A DNA stretch of 10,541 nt from Anaerolineaceae bacterium (GCA_021107195.1 JAIOTF010000295.1:1-10541); one strand, 5' to 3'. Positions 1-7,169 are shown, numbered from the stretch's first letter. The notes: generated by a model not told the origin, from the sequence alone. A program made the numbers and translations.

Positions 1-1
1 C

Positions 2-334
2 GATCTCGGTGTTCGCAACGGCAATTTTGTATTCACAGCCGGTCAGATTGGTCTTGATCCGGCGACTGGTGAAGTCGTAGATGGCGGGATTGAAGTGGAG
101 ACCCGGCGGGCCTTAATGAATTTGCAGGCTGTGTTGGAAGCTGCCGGCGCAAAACTGAGTGACGTGGTGAAAACCACGGTTTTCTTGCAGGATATGGGAG
201 AATTTGGCAAAATGAACGGTATCTATGCTGAATTCTTTGGAGAACAGCCCCCCGCACGATCCGCAGTGCAAGTTGCCGCTCTGCCCTTGGGTGTGGTCGT
301 CGAAGTGGAAGCTGTGGCGATCCTTCAGGACTAA
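2..334 (+). CDS. ridA: RidA (YjgF/YER057c/UK114) family enamine/imine deaminase, 5'-truncated by window edge
   Basis: Reading from base 2, 110 residues are open to a TAA stop at 332-334. The family is usually about 125-130 residues, so only some 15-20 N-terminal residues are missing. What is seen: an early 'FTAGQIGLDP' strand, 'NLQAVLEAAGA', 'VKTTVFLQDM', and the C-terminal signature 'PARSAVQVAALP' followed by 'VEVEAVA'. The Arg at visible residue 86 and Glu at 101 keep the 15-residue spacing of the substrate-binding Arg105 and Glu120 of E. coli RidA, so an active enzyme is likely. Known for the family: a trimeric cytosolic protein that hydrolyses reactive enamine/imine intermediates, such as 2-aminoacrylate from PLP enzymes. 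A GTG at 95 lies inside the conserved fold and is not the start. It is separated from the next gene by about 325 nt and is probably unrelated to it. A RidA subfamily other than RidA proper is possible. Confidence 0.93.
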   Translation, partial: DLGVRNGNFVFTAGQIGLDPATGEVVDGGIEVETRRALMNLQAVLEAAGAKLSDVVKTTVFLQDMGEFGKMNGIYAEFFGEQPPARSAVQVAALPLGVVVEVEAVAILQD

Positions 335-385
335 GCAGCCTTGAAAAATGCCCATGTCCTGTTTCTTGATTCCTGCTGCCGAGAA

Positions 386-404
386 GGCGTTGTGAAAATA
401 CGCC
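386..404. repeat. short inverted repeat (GGCGT / ACGCC)
   Basis: GGCGT at 386-390 pairs with ACGCC at 400-404 around a 9-nt A/T-rich loop. It lies 50 nt after the ridA stop and 4 nt before a second inverted repeat. There is no T-tract after it, so it is not a standard terminator. It could be a mRNA 3'-end hairpin, an operator half, or chance, because 5-bp arms are weak evidence. Confidence 0.35.
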
Positions 405-408
405 TGTT

Positions 409-428
409 TGAAACCCAATACGGTTTCA
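409..428. repeat. perfect 7-bp inverted repeat, possible operator
   Basis: TGAAACC at 409-415 and GGTTTCA at 422-428 form a perfect dyad around a 6-nt centre, 20 bp overall. That size suits a dimeric helix-turn-helix regulator. No T-tract follows, so termination is unlikely. No regulator gene is visible nearby, and the operator role is inference only. Confidence 0.4.
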
Positions 429-536
429 TAGCGGCGATTCTTTGCATAGTGCGGGGAGTTGTGTTTTGCATTCCTCAAGAAGGCCGAATGGGTTTCTTTT
501 TCAGGATGTGGCAGTTCAATTCTTGTAAGGTGATAT

Positions 537-567
537 CACCCGCGGTATAGCTGTCGCGGGTGGTTTT
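537..567 (+). terminator. probable intrinsic terminator
   Basis: CACCCGCG at 537-544 and CGCGGGTG at 555-562 form a perfect 8-bp GC-rich stem around a 10-nt loop, followed by G and TTTT at 564-567. It would stop transcription coming from ridA before the operon that starts at 660. The T-run is short, so it could be leaky or act as an attenuator in the leader of the downstream operon if that promoter lies further upstream. Confidence 0.65.
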
Positions 568-650
568 CTGCTTTGCCGACGGCGAAAGTATTCTGTGGTA
601 AAACTAAGCCTTATTATGCCGTTTGCCTCTGGCTCAACATCATCCGCAGC

Positions 651-654
651 GGAG
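651..654 (+). promoter_or_regulatory. ribosome binding site deciding the GT2 start
   Basis: GGAG sits 5 nt before the ATG at 660. The reading frame is open back to a TTG at 573, but the 29 residues this would add match no family feature, and the protein beginning at 660 starts directly with the GT2 first strand (VSIIVPCYNE). The 660 start is therefore preferred. Confidence 0.6.
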
Positions 655-659
655 TATTC

Positions 660-1655
660 ATGCCAAAAGTATCGATCATTGTTCCATGTTACAATGAGCA
701 GCCCACCATTCGGTTGCTGCTTACCGCCATTCACCAGCAGACTTTCCCGCTGGATGAGATGGAGGTGATTATTGCTGATGGTATGTCTACCGACCAAACC
801 CGTCAGGAAATCAATGAATTTCAGGAACAATACCCCGATCTCAGGATACGGATCGTGGATAACCCCCAGAGGATCATCCCTGCTGCGCTGAATCGAGCAT
901 TAGAAGCAGCCGCAGGCGAGGTGATTGTGCGTCTGGATGCGCACAGTATGCCAGACAAGATGTATGTGACCCACAGCGTGGCGGGTCTTGAAGCTGGTTT
1001 GGGTGACAACGTGGGCGGCGTGTGGGACATCCAACCGGGGAAAAAAGGATGGGCAGCGGAATCGATTGCTGCGGCCGCCGCACATCCATTGGGCGTGGGC
1101 GGTGCCTTGTACCGCTATGCAACTGTGGCGAGCGAGGTTGATACCGTGCCATTTGGCGCATTTCGCCGATCCTTGCTGGATCAAATCGGCATGTTTGATG
1201 AAACACTGCTGACCAACGAAGATTATGAATTCAACACTCGAATTCGCCAAAACGGCGGTAAAATCTGGCTGAACCCGCAAATCCGCTCTGTGTATTTTGC
1301 ACGGGAGACGTATGGGAAACTTGCCCGTCAGTACTTCCGATATGGATATTGGAAATGGCGTATGTTGAAGCGGTATCCAGTCACCTTGCGCTGGCGACAG
1401 GCATTGCCCCCGGCGTTTGTGTTAAGCCTTTTTGCTTTGGTAGTGTTGTCATTGTTTTGGCGGCCAGCCGGAATTTTACTGGGACTGGAATTCTTGGGGT
1501 ATGGTTTGATTCTTGTGTTTGGTACCGGGTCGTTGGCGTTGAAGCGAAAAAAAGTATATTATTTAGTGAGCGTACCTCTGGCAATTGCCGTGATGCATTT
1601 TTGTTGGGGGGCAGGCTTTTTGACCAGTATCTTTCATACCCCTTCAAAATCGTGA
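660..1655 (+). CDS. family 2 glycosyltransferase, succinoglycan ExoA-like, membrane-anchored
   Basis: 331 residues from ATG 660. Seen in order: the GT-A first strand 'VSIIVPCYNE' (4-13), 'IIADGMSTDQT' with Asp40 (37-47), 'NPQRIIPAALNRAL' (68-81), 'RLDAHSMP' (91-98) where DAH takes the place of the metal/nucleotide DXD, and 'TNEDYEFNTRIRQNGGK' (185-201) with the acidic ED pair expected of the catalytic base. The block around 'QYFRYGYWKWRMLKRYP' (224-240) is typical of ExoA-like enzymes. The C-terminus has about three hydrophobic segments (roughly 250-267, 270-293, 299-325). Known for the family: transfer of a sugar from an NDP-sugar to a polyprenyl-pyrophosphate-linked saccharide at the inner face of the membrane. 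It is the first gene of a five-gene run. Its TGA stop precedes the next start by 21 nt, so it probably adds a sugar to the lipid-linked primer made by the next gene. Donor and acceptor sugars cannot be read from the sequence. Confidence 0.92.
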   Translation: MPKVSIIVPCYNEQPTIRLLLTAIHQQTFPLDEMEVIIADGMSTDQTRQEINEFQEQYPDLRIRIVDNPQRIIPAALNRALEAAAGEVIVRLDAHSMPDKMYVTHSVAGLEAGLGDNVGGVWDIQPGKKGWAAESIAAAAAHPLGVGGALYRYATVASEVDTVPFGAFRRSLLDQIGMFDETLLTNEDYEFNTRIRQNGGKIWLNPQIRSVYFARETYGKLARQYFRYGYWKWRMLKRYPVTLRWRQALPPAFVLSLFALVVLSLFWRPAGILLGLEFLGYGLILVFGTGSLALKRKKVYYLVSVPLAIAVMHFCWGAGFLTSIFHTPSKS

Positions 1656-1676
1656 TCAGGAGATTGCGCGAAATTT

Positions 1677-3101
1677 ATGAGCAATACTCAAGCTGAACCA
1701 AAAAAATTCTATAGGCGGCTGCGTTCCGGTGAACGCAAGATCATTCTGTTGACAGGTGATTTTCTGGTTACCTTGTTAGCTATGCTGGCTGCTCTTTATG
1801 CCTGGGCAGTGGAGGACTGGTTAACACTATCCCTTGAATTTGTGCAGGTACGTATTCCATTCTGGTTCTATCTCTTGCCTTTTGTATGGCTGCTGCTTTT
1901 AACCGAGCTTTACGACGAGAGACGGGCTTCACGCCGTTCAGAGGTGGTACGTGGAATCGGCGTTGCCGCAGCGATTGCTTTGGTGTTGTATCTGCTGGTA
2001 TATTTCACTTCTGAACCATCTGCACTGCCGCGGCGGGGTGTTGCAGTTTTCATCATCAGTGCAGCAGTCTTCACTTTATTGTGGCGCTTTCTTTATATCC
2101 GCATCTTCACTGCGCCAGAATTCATGCGCCGTGTGTTGATCGTTGGCGCAGGCCGGGCAGGCAGCAGACTGTCAGGAATCATTCAGGGAATTTATCCCCC
2201 TCCCTTCTATCTGGTAGGGTTGATTGATGATGATCCGGGAAAGGAAAATGAAACTGTTGAAGGGTATCCCATATTGGGTACAGGAGCCCAGTTGCTGGAG
2301 ATCATCGAAAAAGAGGGAGTCACCGACATCATTTTCGCGATTTCGGTAGAGATGAATCCGGTTCTCTTCCGCTCATTGATCAAAGCTGAAGAGCTCGGTA
2401 TTGAAGTAACCACCATGCCCGTTGTTTATGAGGAATTGTTAAAAAGGGTTCCCATCACTTTACTGCAATCAGATTGGATCATCCGCCAATTCTTTGATGT
2501 TGTGCCAACCGGCGGCCTCTACGAATTGGTTAAACGCCTGATGGATATTCTTGGCGCCCTTATTGGCTTGCTTGGCCTGGTTTTCATTTTTCCGCCTGTC
2601 GCGCTGGCAATTCTTTTGGATAGCGGTCGGCCGATTTTTTACTCACAAGACCGACTTGGAAAAAATGGTCAGGTCTACAAGATATTTAAATTCCGTACAA
2701 TGAGTCAGGATGCTGAAGAGGACGGCGAAGCGAAACTTGCTTCTGAGAACGATACCCGCATCACCCGTGTTGGGCGCTTCTTGCGAAAGAGCCACCTCGA
2801 TGAATTTCCCCAATTCTTTAATGTCCTGCGCGGCGATATGAGCCTGACAGGACCGCGGGCTGAACAGGTGGAGTTGGTCAATATCCTTCAGGAAGACGTG
2901 CCATTTTATCGGGCAAGATTGCTCGTCAAGCCTGGCTTGACGGGTTGGGCACAGGTTAACTATGGTTATGCGGCTACCGTTGCCCAGACGATCATCAAAC
3001 TGGAATATGATTTGCATTACATCAAACATCGTAATTTATGGCTTGATTTGACTATTTTGTTCCGCACTATTGGAACTGTAGTTGGTTTCAGAGGACAGTA
3101 G
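1677..3101 (+). CDS. polyprenyl-phosphate sugar-1-phosphate transferase (WcaJ/CpsE-type initiating transferase)
   Basis: 474 residues. Hydrophobic segments occur at about 22-44, 60-77, 94-110 and 121-141. A Rossmann-like 'CoA-binding' module follows ('RRVLIVGAGRAGSR' 151-164, 'GLIDDDPGK' 181-189). A hydrophobic hairpin at about 292-314 then leads into the C-terminal bacterial sugar transferase domain: 'KRLMDILGA' (286-294), 'YSQDRLGKNG' (322-331), 'IFKFRTM' (336-342), 'RKSHLDEFPQFFNVLRGDMS' (370-389) with the catalytic Asp375-Glu376 dyad, 'TGPRAEQ' (391-397) and 'KPGLTGWAQVNYGY' (418-431). Known for the family: transfer of a hexose-1-phosphate (or deoxy-sugar phosphate) from a UDP-sugar to undecaprenyl phosphate, the first membrane step of exopolysaccharide or O-unit synthesis. 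AGGAGA lies 13 nt before the ATG, a rather long spacing. It is the committing step of the cluster, and its substrate may come from the next gene's product. Full length, with all key motifs intact. Confidence 0.95.
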   Translation: MSNTQAEPKKFYRRLRSGERKIILLTGDFLVTLLAMLAALYAWAVEDWLTLSLEFVQVRIPFWFYLLPFVWLLLLTELYDERRASRRSEVVRGIGVAAAIALVLYLLVYFTSEPSALPRRGVAVFIISAAVFTLLWRFLYIRIFTAPEFMRRVLIVGAGRAGSRLSGIIQGIYPPPFYLVGLIDDDPGKENETVEGYPILGTGAQLLEIIEKEGVTDIIFAISVEMNPVLFRSLIKAEELGIEVTTMPVVYEELLKRVPITLLQSDWIIRQFFDVVPTGGLYELVKRLMDILGALIGLLGLVFIFPPVALAILLDSGRPIFYSQDRLGKNGQVYKIFKFRTMSQDAEEDGEAKLASENDTRITRVGRFLRKSHLDEFPQFFNVLRGDMSLTGPRAEQVELVNILQEDVPFYRARLLVKPGLTGWAQVNYGYAATVAQTIIKLEYDLHYIKHRNLWLDLTILFRTIGTVVGFRGQ

Positions 3102-3106
3102 GGACA

Positions 3107-4999
3107 ATGAAAGCACAGCCAACAATTCGTAATCGATATATTTTGCTCGGTGATATCTTTTTCATGATCACTGCTGTATTGGGAAGCTATATGCTGCGCC
3201 TGGAGATGGGCCCGGCATTCTTCCTGTACCTGCCGTCTGCGTATTGGATGGTGGGTGTGACATTATTGGTAAAGCCGCTGGTTTATTATTTTTTCAGTAT
3301 GTACCGGCGGTTATGGCTTTATGCCAGTGTGCAGGAATTGAAACTGATTGTGGTATCCGTGACGGCAGCATCTGTTCTGGTTTCGCTGGCAATGGTTGGG
3401 CTGTTCACATTAGGGGCTTTCAGTGCATTTCCCCGTTCTGTACTGGTGATTGATTGGCTGCTTTCTCTTTTGCTGGTTGGTGGATTGCGATTCACAGTAC
3501 GTCTGTTGGCTGAAAACAAGGTGCTGGCTTCAATTCCGCACCGCACCAGCCCTGCAAAACGCGTCCTGATCATCGGTGCTGGCGACGCAGGTGCGATGGT
3601 GGTACGTGAACTCCAGAAAAATCCCCAGGTTGGTCTTGTGCCAGTGGGATTCCTGGATGATAACGCCAGCAAGCAGAACCAGCAGATCTATGGTGTCCCG
3701 GTGGTGGGAACATTATCCGATCTGGCGCGTGGACTGGATAATCGGCGCGTGGATGAAGTCATCATTGCAATTCCCAGTGCCCCTGGCCGCGTGGTGCGTT
3801 TGGTAGCCGATGTCTGCCGCCTGCGCAGTAAACCCTTCCGTACCATGCCCGGCATTTATGAATTGCTGGGCGGCAAGGTGAGCGTCAGCCGCCTGCGTGA
3901 AGTGCAAATTGTCGACTTACTGCGCCGTGAGAGCGTACAAGTTGAAGATGAGCGTGTGGGTGAAATTCTGAGCAACCGGGCTGTTCTGGTCACCGGCGCG
4001 GGTGGATCCATTGGCCGGGAATTATGCCGGCAAATTGCCCGATGGGGACCTTCTGAGTTGATCCTGTTGGGTCATGGCGAGAACAGCATCTTTGAAGCCA
4101 TGCTTGACCTGCGCGAGAGTTTTCCTTCGGTGGTCATGCGCCCGGTAATCTGTGATGTGCGCGATTTACCACGCCTGCAGAATATTTTTGATCGCCATAA
4201 TCCAAAGATTGTTTTTCATGCTGCGGCGCACAAGCACGTGCCTATGATGGAGATTAATGCCGAGGAAGCTGTTACCAACAACATCCTCGGAACCCGCAAT
4301 GTGGTCGAAGCGGCAATGATGAATGAAGTAGAGAAGCTGGTCATGATTTCAACAGACAAAGCCATTCGCCCGGTAAACATTATGGGCGCCACCAAACGCA
4401 TGGCCGAGATGATTGTTTTGAATGAGGGCCGCCGTTCTGGCCAGGCCTTTTCAGTGGTGCGCTTTGGAAATGTGCTCGGCAGCCGCGGCAGTGTTGTACC
4501 TCTCTTCAAGCGGCAGATCGCTCGCGGCGGTCCTGTGACTGTTACCCATCCTGATATGCAGCGCTATTTTATGACCATTCCGGAAGCCGTGCATTTGGTG
4601 TTGCAAGCCGCAGCGATTGGTACCGGCGGCGAGACTTTTGTTCTCAATATGGGCGAGCAGATCCGTATTCTTGACCTGGCTGAAGACCTGATCCGTCTTT
4701 CTGGCCTTGAGCCTGGCCGGGATATTGAGATTGTCTTTACCGGCATTCGCCCGGGCGAAAAACTTAGCGAGGATCTTTGGGACGAGCAGCATACCTTTGA
4801 ACCGACATCTCATCCGGACATTTACCGTCTGGTGAGTCAGGAGGACTTGAATGCCAGGGAACTGGAGCGGGTGGTTTATGAGTTGATCGCGTTGGCGAAT
4901 GAAGCTGAACCAACCGAGATTGTGAAGCTGTTGGACAAAGCGATTCCAGACTCGGCAGTCCTCAGTGCACCCCCTATGGATTTAACGGAAATTGAGTAA
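3107..4999 (+). CDS. membrane nucleotide-sugar 4,6-dehydratase/epimerase, CapD/WbpM/PglF (FlaA1) family
   Basis: 630 residues, the usual size of the large membrane form. Four N-terminal hydrophobic segments lie at about 11-31, 44-66, 78-103 and 110-128. A first Rossmann-like module follows ('RVLIIGAGDAGA' 152-163, 'GFLDDNAS' 181-188), then the catalytic extended SDR domain: NAD(P)-binding 'TGAGGSIGRE' (296-305), 'FHAAAHKHVPMME' (370-382), 'STDKAIRPVNIMGATKR' (415-431), 'VRFGNVLGSRGS' (451-462) and 'GIRPGEKLSEDLW' (546-558). Thr416, Met426 and Lys430 give the T/S-M-K triad of this subfamily, where Met replaces the usual SDR Tyr. Known for the family: UDP-GlcNAc (or related) to UDP-4-keto-6-deoxy sugar, usually the first step to bacillosamine, FucNAc or QuiNAc. 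It begins 5 nt after the previous stop, and its TAA shares its last A with the next ATG. No aminotransferase or acetyltransferase to finish an amino sugar is present here. The substrate is inferred. Confidence 0.94.
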   Translation: MKAQPTIRNRYILLGDIFFMITAVLGSYMLRLEMGPAFFLYLPSAYWMVGVTLLVKPLVYYFFSMYRRLWLYASVQELKLIVVSVTAASVLVSLAMVGLFTLGAFSAFPRSVLVIDWLLSLLLVGGLRFTVRLLAENKVLASIPHRTSPAKRVLIIGAGDAGAMVVRELQKNPQVGLVPVGFLDDNASKQNQQIYGVPVVGTLSDLARGLDNRRVDEVIIAIPSAPGRVVRLVADVCRLRSKPFRTMPGIYELLGGKVSVSRLREVQIVDLLRRESVQVEDERVGEILSNRAVLVTGAGGSIGRELCRQIARWGPSELILLGHGENSIFEAMLDLRESFPSVVMRPVICDVRDLPRLQNIFDRHNPKIVFHAAAHKHVPMMEINAEEAVTNNILGTRNVVEAAMMNEVEKLVMISTDKAIRPVNIMGATKRMAEMIVLNEGRRSGQAFSVVRFGNVLGSRGSVVPLFKRQIARGGPVTVTHPDMQRYFMTIPEAVHLVLQAAAIGTGGETFVLNMGEQIRILDLAEDLIRLSGLEPGRDIEIVFTGIRPGEKLSEDLWDEQHTFEPTSHPDIYRLVSQEDLNARELERVVYELIALANEAEPTEIVKLLDKAIPDSAVLSAPPMDLTEIE

Positions 5000-5985
5000 T
5001 GAAATATTCTATTGAAGAACAATGGGATGCTTATCTTGATAAGTATCCTGATGCACATCTTTTGCAAACATCTGCATGGGGAGAACTCAAAGAAGATTTT
5101 GGCTGGGAAGCCGTTCCTGTACACAACGATAATTGTGGCGCATTGGTCTTGTTTCGGAAACTCCCCTTTGGATTTCGTATAGCCTATATCCCCAAAGGGC
5201 TGGTTGGCACAGAGTGGCAAACCTTGTGGCCGGAGCTGGATGCCCTTTGCCGGCGCAAGCGGGCCATCTTCCTGAAAGTTGAACCGGATGCAGCCGAGTC
5301 ACAGCAAGAGTCGTTGCAGGACGCGTTCACCGGCTTTGAGCGGGATGCCAAACCGATCCAGCCGAGGCAGACCATCCTGGTCAGCCTGGAGGGGGAAGAA
5401 GAGGATTGGATGGCTCGCATGAAGCAGAAAACCCGTTACAACATTCGTCTGGCAAAGCGAAAAGGTGTCCGGATCACCGAGACATCTGATCTGTCCGTCT
5501 TCCAGGATTTGATGGATACCACCGGGCAGCGCGATGGATTCGGGGTGCATAATCAGTTTTACTATCAGCGCGTTTATGATCTGTTTGCTCCCTCTGGGGC
5601 GTGTGCTATTCTCCTGGCCTCTTATGAAGAGAAACCTCTCGCAGCAATGATGGTCTTTGCGCGTGGATCGCGGGCATGGTATTTCTATGGTGCTTCCAAC
5701 AATGAGGAACGAAACCGCATGCCGACCTACTTGTTGCAATGGGAAGCGATGCGCTGGGCAGTGGCCAAAGGCTGTAGTGAATACGATTTGTGGGGTGTGC
5801 CAGATGCGCCTGAAGAGGAACTGGAGGCTAGTTTCACCAACCGCAGGGATGGTTTGTGGGGCGTCTACCGCTTCAAGCGCGGTTTTGGCGGCGTTTTGGT
5901 GCGTTCGGCGGGCGCATGGGACCGAGTCTATCAACCGTTGCTTTACCGGCTGTATCTGCGCTACATGCAAGGCAGGGCATCATGA
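4999..5985 (+). CDS. FemA/FemB-family aminoacyltransferase, copy 1
   Basis: 328 residues, with a double GNAT-like fold inferred from family motifs: 'PDAHLLQTSAWGELK' (17-31), 'AYIPKGLVG' (62-70), 'AIFLKVEP' (89-96), the family hallmark 'RMKQKTRYNIRLAKRKGV' (139-156), then 'AWYFYGASN' (226-234), 'MPTYLLQWEAMRWA' (241-254), 'YDLWGVPD' (262-269) and 'YRFKRGFGG' (290-298). Known for the family: FemX/FemA/FemB take an amino acid from aminoacyl-tRNA and add it to the lipid II stem peptide on the cytoplasmic membrane face. Like FemX of Weissella, it shows no long coiled-coil arm as in S. aureus FemA. It starts in a TAATG overlap with the dehydratase gene, which implies translational coupling and fits the lack of a strong ribosome binding site. 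The amino acid and the acceptor are unknown. The setting in a glycan cluster leaves open a lipid-linked sugar acceptor. Confidence 0.9.
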   Translation: MKYSIEEQWDAYLDKYPDAHLLQTSAWGELKEDFGWEAVPVHNDNCGALVLFRKLPFGFRIAYIPKGLVGTEWQTLWPELDALCRRKRAIFLKVEPDAAESQQESLQDAFTGFERDAKPIQPRQTILVSLEGEEEDWMARMKQKTRYNIRLAKRKGVRITETSDLSVFQDLMDTTGQRDGFGVHNQFYYQRVYDLFAPSGACAILLASYEEKPLAAMMVFARGSRAWYFYGASNNEERNRMPTYLLQWEAMRWAVAKGCSEYDLWGVPDAPEEELEASFTNRRDGLWGVYRFKRGFGGVLVRSAGAWDRVYQPLLYRLYLRYMQGRAS

Positions 5986-7094
5986 TTTCTATGAAAAAAG
6001 AAGAGGGTTTTGACGCGTCTTCATGGAACGCCTTGATCTCGGATTTGCCTGATGCCCACCTTTTGCAGACCTGGCAATGGGGCAGTGTCAAAGCTGATGG
6101 GGGGTGGGAAGTGCTGCCGCAAGTCTGGCGGGATGATGCGGGCAAGGTACAGGCGGCCGCGCTGGTTTTGGAGCGGACGCTTCTTCTTCCGGGAATGAAG
6201 GTTTTGTATGTCCCCCGCGGGCCATTGATGGATTGGGATGATGAGAATCTGCGTCATCAGGTGTTGGATGATTTGCAGGCATTCGCACATCAGCGGGGTG
6301 CGATTTTTCTGAAGATGGACCCTGAAGTGATCCTTTGTAATGGCATTCCTGGTTCAGAGGATGCCCAGGAAACAGTCAGAGGTCAATCATTGCAGAGAGA
6401 ACTCAGCGAGCGCGGCTGGGGCTTTTCTGAAGAACAGATCCAGTTTCGCAATACGGTCTGGATGGATTTAACCCCCTCGGAAGATGATCTGCTCAGCAGG
6501 ATGAAGCAAAAGACCCGCTATAACATCCGTCTCTCGAAACGCAAGGGGGTCAACGTGCGTGAAGGGGACGCTGATGACTTGCTCTTGATGTACTGCATGT
6601 ATGCCGAGACCTCTGTACGGGACGGCTTTGTGATCCGCCCCGAAGCATATTATCTTCGTGTGTGGCGCATTTTCATGGAAGCTGGCATGATGACACCCCT
6701 GCTGGCTGAAGTAGAAGGTGAAGTCGTAGCTGGTCTGGTGCTTTTTCACTTCGGGAGCAGCGCATGGTATTTACATGGCATGTCCCGCAATGTACACCGC
6801 AATCTGATGCCGACCTACCTTTTGCAGTGGGAGGCAATGCGCAAGGCGCAGGCATTGGGTTGTACCCGTTATGATCTGTGGGGAGCGCCGGACGTATTTA
6901 ATGAAAGCGACTCGATGTGGGGCGTCTTCCGCTTCAAGCGGGGATTAGGTGGTCAGGTGGTTTGTACAACCGGAGCATGGGATTTTCCCGCCCGCCCGGT
7001 TTTTTATTGGCTGTACACCAGGGTGCTGCCCAAGATCCTGGATGTGATGCGCCGCCGCGGCAAGCAGCGCACGGCAAACTCCGTCCAGATGTAA
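5982..7094 (+). CDS. FemA/FemB-family aminoacyltransferase, copy 2 (tandem paralogue)
   Basis: 370 residues from the ATG at 5982, which overlaps the previous TGA as ATGA. AGGG at 5974-5977 and AAGG at 5969-5972 precede it. The frame is open further upstream, but that would run deep into copy 1, and a second in-frame ATG at 5991 is a less likely start. It matches copy 1 block by block: 'PDAHLLQTWQWG' (23-34), 'YVPRGPL' (76-82), 'AIFLKMDPE' (107-115), 'RMKQKTRYNIRLSKRKGV' (173-190), 'AWYLHGMSRN' (261-270), 'MPTYLLQWEAMR' (276-287), 'YDLWGAPD' (297-304) and 'FRFKRGLGG' (316-324). It differs by an extra stretch of about 20 residues before the hallmark motif (around 125-160) and a basic C-terminal tail 'MRRRGKQR' (356-363). 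Tandem Fem proteins classically add successive residues of one peptide bridge, so copies 1 and 2 may act in order. A terminator hairpin begins 24 nt after the stop, so this is the last gene of the operon. Confidence 0.9.
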   Translation: MISMKKEEGFDASSWNALISDLPDAHLLQTWQWGSVKADGGWEVLPQVWRDDAGKVQAAALVLERTLLLPGMKVLYVPRGPLMDWDDENLRHQVLDDLQAFAHQRGAIFLKMDPEVILCNGIPGSEDAQETVRGQSLQRELSERGWGFSEEQIQFRNTVWMDLTPSEDDLLSRMKQKTRYNIRLSKRKGVNVREGDADDLLLMYCMYAETSVRDGFVIRPEAYYLRVWRIFMEAGMMTPLLAEVEGEVVAGLVLFHFGSSAWYLHGMSRNVHRNLMPTYLLQWEAMRKAQALGCTRYDLWGAPDVFNESDSMWGVFRFKRGLGGQVVCTTGAWDFPARPVFYWLYTRVLPKILDVMRRRGKQRTANSVQM

Positions 7095-7118
7095 CAATGA
7101 TGAAATAACCTGATAAAA

Positions 7119-7151
7119 AAACACGGCTGGGATAAAAAACCAGCCGTGTTT
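7119..7151. terminator. bidirectional intrinsic terminator between convergent operons
   Basis: A perfect 12-bp stem (7119-7130 with 7140-7151, core CACGGCTGG / CCAGCCGTG) closes a 9-nt loop. On the minus strand it runs into seven consecutive Ts (7121-7115), a strong terminator for the kinase unit ending at 7170. On the + strand the tail is weaker (TT, then ACG, then TTTC), but the hairpin follows the FemAB copy 2 stop by 24 nt, so it serves both directions. Confidence 0.9.
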
Positions 7152-7169
7152 ACGTTTCAGATCGTGCCT

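Larger units (their letters stand above)
335..536. other. non-coding spacer between ridA and the glycan operon
   Basis: No convincing gene was seen. The short open frames here have no recognisable motif and no good ribosome binding site. The stretch does hold two adjacent small inverted repeats (386-404 and 409-428, listed separately) upstream of a terminator-like hairpin. Because ridA ends at 334 and the next operon starts at 660, the promoter of the five-gene operon should lie here or in 568-659, but I could not pick a convincing -35/-10 pair. Confidence 0.6.

Noticed and set aside
335..550. Small + strand frame (341-550) in the spacer after ridA
   Set aside because: It has no recognisable motif and no good start signal, and it runs into the terminator hairpin. 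Chance is the simpler explanation.
589..617. Possible promoter: TATTAT at 612-617 as a -10 element
   Set aside because: The hexamer at the right distance upstream (TATTCT, 589-594) does not resemble a -35 box, and an A/T-rich hexamer alone is expected by chance.
573..659. Upstream extension of the GT2 gene from a TTG at 573
   Set aside because: It adds 29 residues with no family match and begins just after the terminator hairpin. The ATG at 660 has GGAG 5 nt upstream and starts at the canonical first strand of the fold.
1653..1677. GT2 and the sugar-phosphate transferase lie in the same frame, separated by a single TGA and seven sense codons, suggesting a readthrough fusion
   Set aside because: There is an AGGAGA before the second ATG, both proteins are complete family members, and no recoding signal was seen. 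It is an ordinary operon junction with coincidental phase.
5856..5981. Longer FemAB copy 2 starting at 5856 inside copy 1
   Set aside because: It would overlap copy 1 by 130 nt and add 42 residues with no counterpart in copy 1. The ATGA overlap start at 5982 has a ribosome binding site and matches the paralogue's N-terminus.
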